Shown here piece after piece: positions 7,880 to 18,027 of a stretch of 64,000 bases of DNA. Numbering within the stretch: the stretch's first letter is position 1; each line of letters opens with the position of its first letter. A program made the position numbers and the translations under genes. The notes under the pieces were generated by a model. The model was given only the letters and a program-made list of their open reading frames with translations, did no database searches and was not told the origin of the DNA. Source of the DNA: an uncultured Oscillospiraceae bacterium (GTDB lineage: Bacteria; Bacillota; Clostridia; Oscillospirales; Acutalibacteraceae); NCBI GenBank assembly GCA_902478605.1, contig CABSLQ010000004.1, forward strand, positions 1 through 64,000. Direction: 5' to 3'.

Positions 7880-8694
7880 AAATCGGTGTGCTGATTTCCA
7901 TCAACCGATCCACCGACATTGCGCAGGAATTCCGGAAGGTGCGGGATTTGGACCTGCAGTCCTGCCAGGTGTGCATGTGGGATCCGTCTTTGTATACGGA
8001 GGAGGTCGCTTCGGCGATCCAAAAAGCGGCGGCCGATACCGGGATCGGGATCTCCACCCTCTGGGCGGGATGGAGCGGACCGGCCGTGTGGGACTTTTAT
8101 GAGGGTCCCATCACGCTGGGATTGGTGCCGGCGGCCTATCGGGCCCACCGCGCACAGGAGCTCTGCGCTGCCAGCGATTTTGCTGTAAAGCTGGGCGTGG
8201 AAAATATCGCCAGCCATGTGGGATTTTTGCCCGAGAACCCCAATGACCCCGACTTTATGGGCGTGATCGCCGTCCTGCGGTATGTGACCGGGTATATGCG
8301 GGACAGAGGACAGCATTTTTTGTTCGAAACGGGTCAGGAAACACCGACCACCCTTGTCCGCGCCATGGAAGAAGTGGGAACGGGCAATATAGGCGTCAAT
8401 TTTGATACCGCCAACCTGATCCTGTATGGGAAAGCGGCAACCCCAGACGCGGCACGGCTTTTGGCCAAGTATGTCCGGGACGTGCACTGCAAGGATGGTC
8501 TGTTCCCCACAGACGGGCGCTATCTGGGAAAGGAAGTGCCGCTGGGCCAGGGGCGTGCAGACATGCCGTCCACCCTGCGCATACTGCTGGAAGCGGGGTA
8601 TCAGGGTCCTCTGACGATCGAACGGGAGATTTCCGGGGAGGAGCAGATTCGCGATATTCTGATGGCGCGCGATTATCTGAGGTCCTTGTTGTAA
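7876..8694 (+). CDS. Sugar phosphate isomerase/epimerase (AP-endonuclease-2-like TIM barrel)
   Basis: A 272-residue xylose-isomerase-like TIM barrel of the IolE/AP_endonuc_2 family. Conserved pieces include the metal-site region FLFETGQE, NFDTANLILYG and DVHCKDG, with the late Glu in TIEREISG. These enzymes are metal-dependent aldose-ketose isomerases, epimerases or dehydratases. Its ATG overlaps the stop of the oxidoreductase (ATGA arrangement) and it ends the operon begun by the PIG-L deacetylase. A paralogous isomerase plus oxidoreductase pair is found at 50651-52590. Confidence 0.88.
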   Translation: MKIGVLISINRSTDIAQEFRKVRDLDLQSCQVCMWDPSLYTEEVASAIQKAAADTGIGISTLWAGWSGPAVWDFYEGPITLGLVPAAYRAHRAQELCAASDFAVKLGVENIASHVGFLPENPNDPDFMGVIAVLRYVTGYMRDRGQHFLFETGQETPTTLVRAMEEVGTGNIGVNFDTANLILYGKAATPDAARLLAKYVRDVHCKDGLFPTDGRYLGKEVPLGQGRADMPSTLRILLEAGYQGPLTIEREISGEEQIRDILMARDYLRSLL

Positions 8695-8826
8695 AGGAAG
8701 ACGTGCAGGAAAAGGGCTTGCCATTCGCGTTGCGTCCAGCTGCACGACACGCGTCCCCTGGCGGCCGTTTGCCACGCTGCACGGAAACGCGCTGCCAGGA
8801 TACAGTCCGGCAGCGCCCATGAAAAA

Positions 8827-8866
8827 GGAGCCCGCGAACCACCATGGTGGCCCGCGGGCTCCTTTT
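8827..8866. terminator. Bidirectional terminator between the sugar operon and lepA
   Basis: Arms 8827-8836 and 8853-8862 are a perfect 10-bp GC-rich stem, with a nested CCACCATGGTGG palindrome in the loop. AAAAA precedes and TTTT follows, so it can terminate transcription arriving from both converging operons. The rest of 8695-8942 shows no gene. Confidence 0.8.
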
Positions 8867-8942
8867 CTCCGGTACGCTGTATATTTTGGCAGGCTGCAGC
8901 GGCCGTCCCCTCATTCGCCGCCCGCCGGCGGGAAAGCGTATA

Positions 8943-10754
<1,812 letters not shown>

Positions 10755-10822
10755 ATTCAACACCTCAATTAAACAAGAATGGAAAAGCCGGCACATGCGG
10801 CCGCCGCATAGGCAACGTCTTT

Positions 10823-11758
10823 CTAGCGGGGCGGGCGGATTTCGTCGGTGCGGTGGGCAATGATGTACTTCGGGCGGCCCTTAACCTCGTCGTAAATCCG
10901 AGCGATGTAGTGCCCGATGATGCCGAGGCTTATCATGATGCCGCCCCCGATGATGAGCAGCAGCAGGATAACGGTGGTGAACCCTTCCACCGCGCGGCCG
11001 AGCAGAAAACGCACGAGCGTCTGGATCCCCAGTATGGCCGACACGAGCAGCAGGATTATCCCGATGAGGGTCACGAGCTGCAGCGGCACGGTGGTGAAGG
11101 AGGTGATGTTCTGTACCGCGTATTTCATCAGGCCGCGCACCGACCATTTGGATGTGCCGGCCTGCCGCTGGGCCACCTCAAACTCCACCGTCGCCGTGCG
11201 GAATCCCGCCCAGAAGGACAGAGCCCGGAAAAAGGTATCCTTTTCGGGCAGAGCCGTCAGCACGTCCACCACCTTGCGGTCGAGCAGCTTGAAATCGGAG
11301 GAGGATTTCATATCCACCCGGGTGCATTTGCTGATGAGCTTGTAAAACAGGCCGGCCGAGCATTTGTAAAAGAGGCTCTCTTTGCCACGGCTGGCCTTTT
11401 TGCCCTCCACGACCTCGTATCCCTGCCGCCACAGCTCGTACATCTGGGGCACGCACTCGGGCGGAAACTGCATATCGCAGTCGAGCAGCACGCAGCAGTC
11501 GCCGCGCGCCTCGCTGAGCCCGGCGAAAATGGCGGCCTCCTTGCCGAAGTTGCGGCTGAAGCTCACCCCGCGCACACGGGGATTCTCATGGCTCGCCTCT
11601 TCGATCAGCCGAAACGTGTTGTCCTTCGACCCGTCGTCGATGAAAACGCATTCATACGCAATGCCCGCCCCTTCCAGCACCTGCGCCACGCGGCGCGCGG
11701 TCAGGGCGATATTGGCCTCCTCGTTGTAGGAGGGGATGATCACGGACAGAAGGCTCAC
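10823..11758 (-). CDS. GtrB/DPM1-like polyisoprenyl-phosphate glycosyltransferase
   Basis: A 311-residue GT2 enzyme with the N-terminal catalytic domain followed by two membrane helices (about residues 230-252 and 265-290). Motifs are SVIIPSYNEEANI, FIDDGSKDN and the D-x-D-like LLDCDMQFPPE, then the acceptor-region SSSDFKLLDR. Such enzymes load a sugar from its nucleotide form onto undecaprenyl phosphate for envelope glycosylation. It is transcribed away from the phosphohexomutase operon and has its own promoter at 11794-11822. A related paralogue lies at 15932-16876. Confidence 0.9.
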   Translation of the reverse strand: MSLLSVIIPSYNEEANIALTARRVAQVLEGAGIAYECVFIDDGSKDNTFRLIEEASHENPRVRGVSFSRNFGKEAAIFAGLSEARGDCCVLLDCDMQFPPECVPQMYELWRQGYEVVEGKKASRGKESLFYKCSAGLFYKLISKCTRVDMKSSSDFKLLDRKVVDVLTALPEKDTFFRALSFWAGFRTATVEFEVAQRQAGTSKWSVRGLMKYAVQNITSFTTVPLQLVTLIGIILLLVSAILGIQTLVRFLLGRAVEGFTTVILLLLIIGGGIMISLGIIGHYIARIYDEVKGRPKYIIAHRTDEIRPPR

Positions 11759-11793
11759 GGTCGTCGTCCCCTTTCCTGACTGGTTGTCCTATT

Positions 11794-11822
11794 AGTATAC
11801 CGCATTCCGGCCATCGTTTCAA
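11794..11822 (-). promoter_or_regulatory. Sigma-A-type promoter for the GT2 gene
   Basis: On the minus strand TTGAAA and TATACT are separated by exactly 17 bases. The element ends about 35 bases before the start codon of the glycosyltransferase gene. Confidence 0.7.
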
Positions 11823-11855
11823 CCTTTTCCCGCGGCGGATGTCGCGCGATTGGAA

Positions 11856-11884
11856 TTGCAAAACCGGGCAGTTGCCGTTATAAT
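11856..11884 (+). promoter_or_regulatory. Sigma-A-type promoter for the phosphohexomutase operon
   Basis: TTGCAA (11856-11861), a 17-base spacer and TATAAT (11879-11884) stand 35 bases before the ATG at 11920. It diverges from the promoter at 11794-11822. Confidence 0.78.
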
Positions 11885-11919
11885 AGGGGAAGAACACCGG
11901 AGAAAAGGAAGGAACAGCC

Positions 11920-13428
11920 ATGGCATCAATCGACTGGAAGCATTTTAAAAGCGGAACCGATATCCGCGGCGTCGCCCTGGACGGCGTGGAGGGACAGCCG
12001 CTCGATTTGACCGATGAGGCGGTGGGCCGCATGGCCGCGGCCTTTGCCTGCTGGCTGTCCGAACGGACGGGCAAGCCGGCCGATAAGCTCACCGTGTCGC
12101 TTGGCCGGGACAGCCGTCTGTCCGGCCCGCGTCTGCGCGATGCCGTGACCGGCGCCCTGACCGGCGCGGGGGTGACGGTGCTCGACTGCGGGCTTGCGTC
12201 CACGCCGGCGATGTTCATGACCACGGTGGATCTCGGCTGCGACGGCGCAATCCAGCTGACGGCCAGCCACCATCCCTATTACCGCAACGGTCTCAAATTC
12301 TTCCTGCCCGCGGGCGGGCTGGAGGGCGGGGACATCACCGCCATTCTCACCCTCGCCGAAGAAGGCCGCACCTGTCCCCCGGCGGCGGGCGCCGTGCGGC
12401 CGGTGGATTATATGGGCCAGTATGCCGCGCGTCTGCGCCGGCTCATCTGCGAGGGGGTAAACGCCGAGGATTACGATCATCCGCTCGCCGGCTTTCACGT
12501 GGTGGTGGATGCGGGCAATGGCGCGGGCGGCTTTTACGCCACCGACGTGCTGGCTCCGCTGGGGGCCGATATCACCGGCAGCCAGTTTCTCGAGCCGGAC
12601 GGCCGTTTTCCCAATCATATCCCCAACCCGGAGGCTCCCGAGGCGATGGCGTCGATTTGCGCCGCGACGGTGCAGGCAGGCGCCGACCTGGGCGTGATTT
12701 TTGACACCGATGTGGATCGCGCAGGCTGTGTCGGCGCCGACGGGAAAGAGATCAACCGCAACCGGCTCATTGCCCTGGCGGCGGCGATCGTACTCGAAAA
12801 CGCGCCGGGCGGGACCATCGTAACCGATTCGGTCACCTCGAGCGGGCTCAAAACCTTCATCGAGCAGGAACTCGGCGGGGTGCACTGCCGGTTCAAGCGG
12901 GGCTATAAAAATGTCATCAACGAGGCGCTGCGCCTGAACGCGGCGGGGATACACGCGCCGCTTGCCATCGAGACATCGGGGCATGCCGCGCTGGAAGAGA
13001 ATTATTTTCTGGACGACGGCGCCTATCTCATCACCAAGATTCTCATCAAAGCGGCACAATTGCGCCGCAGCGGGCAGCGGCTGGAGGATCTCATCGCCGC
13101 ACTGGAGGAGCCGGCCGAGGGCGTGGAGCTGCGCTTTGCGATACGGGAAAGCGATTTCGCTTCCTACGGCCGGGCGGTGCTGGGCCGGCTGGAGGATTAC
13201 GTGCGGGCAAACGGCTGGGAGCTGGCGGACGACAGCCGGGAAGGGGTGCGCGCCACGGTGGACGACGGCTGGCTGCTGCTGCGGCTGAGCGTACACGACC
13301 CGGTGATGCCGCTCAATATCGAGAGCGGGCACGTCGGCGGCTGCCGCGAAATCGCGGCGAAGCTGGCCCCGTTTATGGCGCAGCAGGACGGGCTGGATAA
13401 GAGCCAGCTGGACGCGTATCTGCAGTAA
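11920..13428 (+). CDS. Phosphomannomutase/phosphoglucomutase
   Basis: A 502-residue alpha-D-phosphohexomutase that interconverts hexose 1- and 6-phosphates through a phosphoserine. The active-site loop is TASHHP (serine near residue 112), the metal loop is DTDVDRAG, and the sugar-binding loop is ETSGHAALEE. The phosphate-binding C-terminal domain contains SGHVGG-like residues. This variant, with GRDSRLSG and HHPYYRNG, resembles the plant/bacterial phosphomannomutase group rather than GlmM. It has its own promoter and begins a rightward run that includes prmA, tcdA, rsmE and a polyisoprenyl-phosphate glycosyltransferase. It may supply sugar for envelope polymers. Ambiguity between mannose and glucose substrates cannot be resolved here. 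Confidence 0.9.
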   Translation: MASIDWKHFKSGTDIRGVALDGVEGQPLDLTDEAVGRMAAAFACWLSERTGKPADKLTVSLGRDSRLSGPRLRDAVTGALTGAGVTVLDCGLASTPAMFMTTVDLGCDGAIQLTASHHPYYRNGLKFFLPAGGLEGGDITAILTLAEEGRTCPPAAGAVRPVDYMGQYAARLRRLICEGVNAEDYDHPLAGFHVVVDAGNGAGGFYATDVLAPLGADITGSQFLEPDGRFPNHIPNPEAPEAMASICAATVQAGADLGVIFDTDVDRAGCVGADGKEINRNRLIALAAAIVLENAPGGTIVTDSVTSSGLKTFIEQELGGVHCRFKRGYKNVINEALRLNAAGIHAPLAIETSGHAALEENYFLDDGAYLITKILIKAAQLRRSGQRLEDLIAALEEPAEGVELRFAIRESDFASYGRAVLGRLEDYVRANGWELADDSREGVRATVDDGWLLLRLSVHDPVMPLNIESGHVGGCREIAAKLAPFMAQQDGLDKSQLDAYLQ

Positions 13429-13452
13429 GCGTGGCGGAAGAACGGATGATAG

Positions 13453-13512
13453 GCGGAGCACATGAACGGCTCCGCTTAGGGAACCGGATCGCGGCGCAGG
13501 CCCGGCCTGCGC
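13453..13512 (+). other. Two short hairpins between the mutase and prmA
   Basis: Arms 13453-13459/13469-13475 (7 bp) and 13494-13500/13506-13512 (7 bp, GC only) lie in the 105-base gap. There is no T tract. They may stabilise or attenuate the mRNA; the second one ends about 22 bases before the prmA start. Confidence 0.35.
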
Positions 13513-13533
13513 GGGAAAGGCAGGAGTAAAAGC

Positions 13534-14466
13534 ATGGACTGGACAGAGGTGCGTATCCTGGTGGCGGCGGCCGACGCCGACCGGGCGGCGGATATCGCCA
13601 ACATGGTGGTGCCCTACGGCCTGTATATCGAGGATTACAGCGATTTGGAGCAGGGGGCGCGGGAAATCGCCCACATCGATCTCATTGACGAGGAGCTGCT
13701 CGCCCGGGATCGCACCCGCGCGACGCTGCATGTGTATATCTCGCCCGAGGAATCCCCGGCCGAGGCAGTCGCCTTCCTGCGCGAGCGGTTCACGGCCGCG
13801 GGGATCGGGCACGAACTGCTCACCTTTGAGGTAAACGAGCAGGACTGGGCCAACAACTGGAAAGCGTATTTCAAGCCGCTGCCCGTGGGGGACAGGCTGC
13901 TCATCCGCCCCACCTGGGAAACGGTGGAGCAGCCGGGCGATCGGGCGGTGCTGTCCATCGACCCGGGCATGGCCTTCGGCACGGGCGGGCACGATACCAC
14001 CCGTCTGGTGCTCGAGACGCTGGAACGCTATATCACGCCGGGCTGCCGGATGCTGGACGTGGGCTGCGGCAGCGGGATTTTGTCCATCGCGGCGCTGCTG
14101 CTCGGCGCAGGGCAGGCCGTCGGGGTGGACATCGATGCGCTCGCCGTTAAGACGGCGAGAGAAAATGGGCAGCTGAACGGTTTTGAGGAACCGCGGCTCA
14201 TCGTGCGGCAGGGGGATTTGGTCGATAAGGTGGAGGGACAGTACGAGGTGGTGGCGGCCAATATCGTGGCCGATGCCATCATCGCCCTCTCCCCTGCCAT
14301 TCCGCGGTTTTTGAAGCCCGGCGGCGTCTACATTGTATCGGGTATCATTGATACCCGGGAAGCCGACGTGATGGCCGCGGTGACGGCGTGCGGCTTCGCG
14401 GTAGAGGCGCGGCATGAGCATGGCGGCTGGCTGTGCCTGGTGCTGCGGACGGAGACGGCATCATGA
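13534..14466 (+). CDS. prmA: Ribosomal protein L11 methyltransferase
   Basis: A 310-residue SAM-dependent enzyme that trimethylates lysines and the N-terminus of ribosomal protein L11. The N-terminal substrate domain starts with WTEVRI. The class I methyltransferase domain contains DPGMAFGTGGHDTTRL, the SAM loop LDVGCGSGILSIAALLLGA and the catalytic-region ANIVADAI, all hallmark PrmA motifs. Length is normal. AGGAG lies 8-9 bases before the ATG. It overlaps tcdA by 4 bases, and the prmA-rsmE neighbourhood is common in Firmicutes, where dnaJ or mtaB genes often flank it. Confidence 0.96.
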   Translation: MDWTEVRILVAAADADRAADIANMVVPYGLYIEDYSDLEQGAREIAHIDLIDEELLARDRTRATLHVYISPEESPAEAVAFLRERFTAAGIGHELLTFEVNEQDWANNWKAYFKPLPVGDRLLIRPTWETVEQPGDRAVLSIDPGMAFGTGGHDTTRLVLETLERYITPGCRMLDVGCGSGILSIAALLLGAGQAVGVDIDALAVKTARENGQLNGFEEPRLIVRQGDLVDKVEGQYEVVAANIVADAIIALSPAIPRFLKPGGVYIVSGIIDTREADVMAAVTACGFAVEARHEHGGWLCLVLRTETAS

Positions 14467-15188
14467 CGGGAGACTGGCAGGCGCGTTCGGCCATGCTGCT
14501 GGGCGATGCCGCGGTGCAGCGGCTGCGCGCGGCATCGGTGGCGGTGTTCGGTCTGGGCGGCGTGGGCTCCTATACGGCGGAGGCCCTGGCCCGCGCCGGA
14601 ATAGGCCGGCTGGTGCTCGTCGACGGGGACACCGTGTCGGATACCAACCGCAACCGCCAGCTGGTGGCGCTGTGTTCCACCGTGGGGCAGCCCAAGGCGG
14701 AGGTGATGGCTGCCCGCGTGCGGGACATCAACCCGGACTGCCGGGCGGAGGCGCACACCGTCTTTTATCTGCCCGGCGAGGGGCAGGGGCTGGTGGACGG
14801 CTGCGATTTTGTGGCGGACGCCGTGGACACGGTGGCGGCCAAGCTGGCCCTCGCGGAGGAGTGCACCGCCAAGGGCATTCCTCTCATCAGCGCCATGGGC
14901 TGTGGCAACAAGCTGGATCCCACCCGGTTCCGGGTGGCGGATATCACCAAAACGAGCGTGTGCCCCCTTTGCCGCATCATGCGGCGGGAGCTCAAAAACC
15001 GGGGGATCGCCCATCTGCCGGTGGTGTTTTCGGACGAGCCGCCGCGGCGTCCCGCGGCGGAACCGGCCGAAGAGGAAAAACGAACGGGCAAGCACGCCCT
15101 GCCCGGCAGCGTATCCTTTGTGCCGTCGGTGGCGGGGCTGATTCTGGCGGGCGAAATCATCCGGCGGCTGGCCGGCGTGGAGGAGTGA
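14463..15188 (+). CDS. tcdA: tRNA threonylcarbamoyladenosine dehydratase (TcdA, ThiF/E1-like)
   Basis: A 241-residue E1-like enzyme that uses ATP to cyclise t6A37 of tRNA. The Rossmann ATP site is FGLGGVGSYTAEALARAGIG, followed by the LVDGDTVSDTNRNRQ motif; the mid-region ADAVDTVAAKLAL and TSVCPLCRIMRRELKNRG match TcdA/YgdL. The ATG at 14463 overlaps the prmA stop (ATGA), indicating coupling, and the next gene starts 4 bases after its stop. The alternative ThiF or MoeB is less likely because the C-terminal zinc CxxC pairs are missing. Confidence 0.9.
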   Translation: MTGDWQARSAMLLGDAAVQRLRAASVAVFGLGGVGSYTAEALARAGIGRLVLVDGDTVSDTNRNRQLVALCSTVGQPKAEVMAARVRDINPDCRAEAHTVFYLPGEGQGLVDGCDFVADAVDTVAAKLALAEECTAKGIPLISAMGCGNKLDPTRFRVADITKTSVCPLCRIMRRELKNRGIAHLPVVFSDEPPRRPAAEPAEEEKRTGKHALPGSVSFVPSVAGLILAGEIIRRLAGVEE

Positions 15189-15192
15189 GAGG

Positions 15193-15912
15193 ATGCCGCG
15201 GTTTTTCCTGGATTTTGCGGGCGGCGGGGAGGCGGTGATCACCGGCGCCGATGCGGCCCATATCGCCAAATCGCTGCGCATGCGCCCGGGCGATCCGATT
15301 ACCCTGTGCGACGGCCGCGGCACCGATTACGCCGGCGTGATAAAGGAGATCGGTGTGCAGACGGTGACCGTGCGGGTGGAGGGGGCCTCCCCCACCCTGT
15401 CCGAGCCGTCGCTGGCGGTGACATTGTACCAGGGGCTGCCCAAGGGCGACAAGATGGATTTCATCGTGCAGAAGGCGGTGGAGCTGGGCGTGACGGCCAT
15501 CGTGCCGGTGGCCACGCGGCGCAGTGTCGTGCGGCTGGACGACAAGGCGGACAGAAAACGCGAGCGGTGGCAGCGCATCGCCGACGAGGCGGCCGGCCAA
15601 TGCGGACGGGGTATTCTGCCGCAGGTGGAGCCGCCCGTCCCCTTCGCCCGGGCGGTGGAGCGGCTGCGGGAGGAAACGGCCGTGATCCTGTATGAAGGCG
15701 GCGGCCGGCCGCTGCGCGAGCTGGTATCCCCTGGGGTGCGGCAGCTGTCCATGATGGTGGGCCCGGAGGGCGGCTTTGAACCGGACGAGGTGGAAGCCGT
15801 TCGGGAGGCCGGCGGCGCGGTGGCGACGCTCGGCCCCCGCATATTGCGGTGCGAGACCGCACCGCTCGCCGCGCTGGCCGTGGCGATGCAGCTCAGCGGC
15901 AATCTGGAATGA
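15193..15912 (+). CDS. rsmE: 16S rRNA (uracil-1498-N3)-methyltransferase RsmE
   Basis: A 239-residue SPOUT-family methyltransferase. The N-terminal PUA-like part contains HIAKSLRMRPGD; the trefoil-knot SAM site is MVGPEGGFEPDEVE followed by LGPRILRCETAPLAAL, which is diagnostic of RsmE. The central TLYQGLPKGDKMDFIVQKAVELGV is also typical. It is packed within the prmA-tcdA-rsmE operon, and the glycosyltransferase starts 20 bases downstream. Confidence 0.96.
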   Translation: MPRFFLDFAGGGEAVITGADAAHIAKSLRMRPGDPITLCDGRGTDYAGVIKEIGVQTVTVRVEGASPTLSEPSLAVTLYQGLPKGDKMDFIVQKAVELGVTAIVPVATRRSVVRLDDKADRKRERWQRIADEAAGQCGRGILPQVEPPVPFARAVERLREETAVILYEGGGRPLRELVSPGVRQLSMMVGPEGGFEPDEVEAVREAGGAVATLGPRILRCETAPLAALAVAMQLSGNLE

Positions 15913-15931
15913 AGCGAAAGGAGGAAGCCGT

Positions 15932-16876
15932 ATGCCGACGGTGTATCTGGTGGTTCCCTGCTATAACGAAGAGGCGGTGCTGCCCGAGACGCGGCGGCGG
16001 CTGACCGCCAAGCTGACCGCGCTCATGGAAACGGGCCGGGCCGACCCGCGCAGCCGTATCCTGTTCGTGGACGACGGCAGCCGGGACAACACCTGGCCCC
16101 TTATTGAAACCTATCACCGGGAGGATCCGCTTGTCTCCGGGCTCAAGCTTGCGCACAACCGCGGGCATCAGAACGCCCTGCTCGCCGGGCTGATGACCGC
16201 GCGGGAAAAGGCGGACTGCGTCATTTCGCTCGATGCGGATCTGCAGGACGACGTGGAGGCGATCGACGCCTTTCTTGAGAAATACGCCGCGGGCTGCGAG
16301 GTGGTGTACGGCGTGCGCAGCCGGCGGGATGCGGACACCTTTTTCAAGCGCACCTCGGCGCAGGGCTTTTACCGGTTCATGAAGCTGCTTGGGGTGGATA
16401 TCGTGTATAACCACGCGGATTACCGCCTCATGGGGCGGCGGGCACTGGATGCGCTGGCCCAGTACCGGGAAACCAATCTGTTTCTGCGCGGCATCGTACC
16501 CGAAATCGGCTTTAAAAGCGACGTGGTGCTGTACGAGCGGGCGGAGCGGTTCGCCGGAGAGAGCAAATACCCGCTGCGCAAAATGCTGCATTTTGCGGTG
16601 GACGGCATCACCTCCTTCAGCGTGCGGCCGCTCAAGGTAATTTCCAACTTCGGCCTGGTCATTTCGATCGGCAGCGTGCTCGGCCTTCTGTACGCGCTGA
16701 TCTCCCACTTCATGGGGGCGACGGTGGCGGGCTGGACGGCGATTGTGTGCTCCATCTGGCTGCTCGGCGGCATTCAGCTGCTTTGCCTGGGCGTACTGGG
16801 CGAATACATGGGTAAGATTTACAGCGAGGTCAAGGCGCGCCCGCGCTATATTGTGGAGACGCTGCTCGATGAATAA
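15932..16876 (+). CDS. DPM1/GtrB-like polyisoprenyl-phosphate glycosyltransferase
   Basis: A 314-residue GT2 enzyme like that at 10823-11758. It begins YLVVPCYNEEAVLPET, has FVDDGSRDNT and SLDADLQDD, then HADYRLMGRRALDAL in the acceptor region. Two transmembrane helices follow near residues 230-252 and 265-290 and the end EYMGKIYSEVKARPRYIVE is characteristic. ATG 15932 follows GAAAGGAGG. As last gene of the mutase operon it probably uses the sugar nucleotide derived from the mutase product to make a lipid-linked sugar at the inner membrane face. Confidence 0.9.
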   Translation: MPTVYLVVPCYNEEAVLPETRRRLTAKLTALMETGRADPRSRILFVDDGSRDNTWPLIETYHREDPLVSGLKLAHNRGHQNALLAGLMTAREKADCVISLDADLQDDVEAIDAFLEKYAAGCEVVYGVRSRRDADTFFKRTSAQGFYRFMKLLGVDIVYNHADYRLMGRRALDALAQYRETNLFLRGIVPEIGFKSDVVLYERAERFAGESKYPLRKMLHFAVDGITSFSVRPLKVISNFGLVISIGSVLGLLYALISHFMGATVAGWTAIVCSIWLLGGIQLLCLGVLGEYMGKIYSEVKARPRYIVETLLDE

Positions 16877-16937
16877 GACGGGCGGCTTAATATCCCAACG
16901 GCTCCTGTGAAGCCGAACCAGAAAGGACCGAACGCAT

Positions 16938-17951
16938 ATGACGAAAAAAGAGCATGTGATGCAGGCCGTTCGCCATCAATCGTCCGATACGGTCCCCTAC
17001 TGCATTCACCTGACGGGGGAAGCCTATGATCTGTATGGCGATCAGCTTCTTAAGGACTATTTCAACCGGGACGTCATGGACGATTATAAAGCCGGGCTTT
17101 TGTCCAAGATGCAGGCGGTCAATCTGTCTATCGGGAATTACATGCTGCCGCTGGATTTCCCGTGGTGGGACTGGGACTATGCCCATATGCCGGCGGCGTA
17201 TGGAAATGCCGACGAGGTGCCGGAGGAGATGCCGGGCATTGTCCGGGAGGACACACCGGAAAATTTCGAGAAGTTCTATAGGAAAGCCGCTTATATATCC
17301 CAGAAATATCAGGTATTTAACACCTGCCTGATTTTTGGAAGCCATTGGGAAAAAGCCTATTTTACAAGAGGGATCGAAAACTTTCTGGCCGATATAGCCG
17401 GAGCGCCGGAATTTGCCCAGGCGCTTCTGGATTATATCATCCGCATCAATCTGGAAATCCTGCCGCGGCTGTTAAAGTGCAACGAAGTGGACGGCGTTTT
17501 GCTGGGAAGCGATTGGGGCTGTCAGAACGATCTCATCATGTCCCCCCAGGCCTGGAAACAGATGATCAAGGCCGGAGAAAAAGCACAATATGCGCTGATA
17601 CAGGCGGCTGGCAAAAAGGTGATGGTCCATTCCTGCGGGTGTATTTACCGGATTCTGGATGAACTGGTGGAGCTCGGCGTTGACATACTGAATCCGGTGC
17701 AGCCCGAATGCATGGATCTCCATCGGCTTAAGGAACAATATGGAGATGCCCTCACCTTCTGGGGCGGCATATCGACCCAGCGGACGCTGCCCTTCGGTAC
17801 CCCGGAAGAGGTGAAAAAAGAGACCGAAGACACCATTAAGCGGATGAGCCAAAACGGCGGCTATATCACCTGTTCGTCCCAGGAAATCCAGGTGGACGTG
17901 CCGTATGAAAACCTGAAGATGCTCATCGATACGGCCAGGAGCTTCACATAA
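16938..17951 (+). CDS. URO-D family protein (uroporphyrinogen decarboxylase-like; possible corrinoid methyltransferase)
   Basis: A 337-residue TIM-barrel protein of the HemE/MtaA superfamily. It starts MTKKEHVMQAVRHQSSDTVPY and carries GSDWGCQNDLIMSPQAW and the late HSCGCIYRILDELVELGVDILNPVQPE, which includes the H-x-C-G zinc-type motif of methylcobalamin:CoM methyltransferase relatives. True HemE has R-Q-A-G-R near the N-terminus, which is absent. In Clostridia such proteins often demethylate substrates with a corrinoid partner. No corrinoid protein or haem gene is adjacent. It lies alone and ends in a strong terminator, so the substrate is unknown. Confidence 0.82.
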   Translation: MTKKEHVMQAVRHQSSDTVPYCIHLTGEAYDLYGDQLLKDYFNRDVMDDYKAGLLSKMQAVNLSIGNYMLPLDFPWWDWDYAHMPAAYGNADEVPEEMPGIVREDTPENFEKFYRKAAYISQKYQVFNTCLIFGSHWEKAYFTRGIENFLADIAGAPEFAQALLDYIIRINLEILPRLLKCNEVDGVLLGSDWGCQNDLIMSPQAWKQMIKAGEKAQYALIQAAGKKVMVHSCGCIYRILDELVELGVDILNPVQPECMDLHRLKEQYGDALTFWGGISTQRTLPFGTPEEVKKETEDTIKRMSQNGGYITCSSQEIQVDVPYENLKMLIDTARSFT

Positions 17952-17988
17952 GCCGGGTGCGGCTTACCGATCCTTTACGAAGCGAAAA

Positions 17989-18027
17989 GGGAGCGTAGCA
18001 GAATGGTTCTGCCGCGCTCCCTTTTTT
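17989..18027. terminator. Strong bidirectional terminator
   Basis: Arms 17989-18003 and 18007-18021 pair over 15 positions with minor mismatches, followed by six T residues. AAAA precedes the left arm, so it can also serve the converging U32 peptidase gene, whose stop codon (18026-18028) touches it. Confidence 0.85.

Noticed and set aside
11926..14421. Open frame of about 830 codons on the minus strand
   Set aside because: It overlaps the phosphohexomutase and prmA genes in antisense, has low-complexity His/Arg/Pro composition and no ribosome site.
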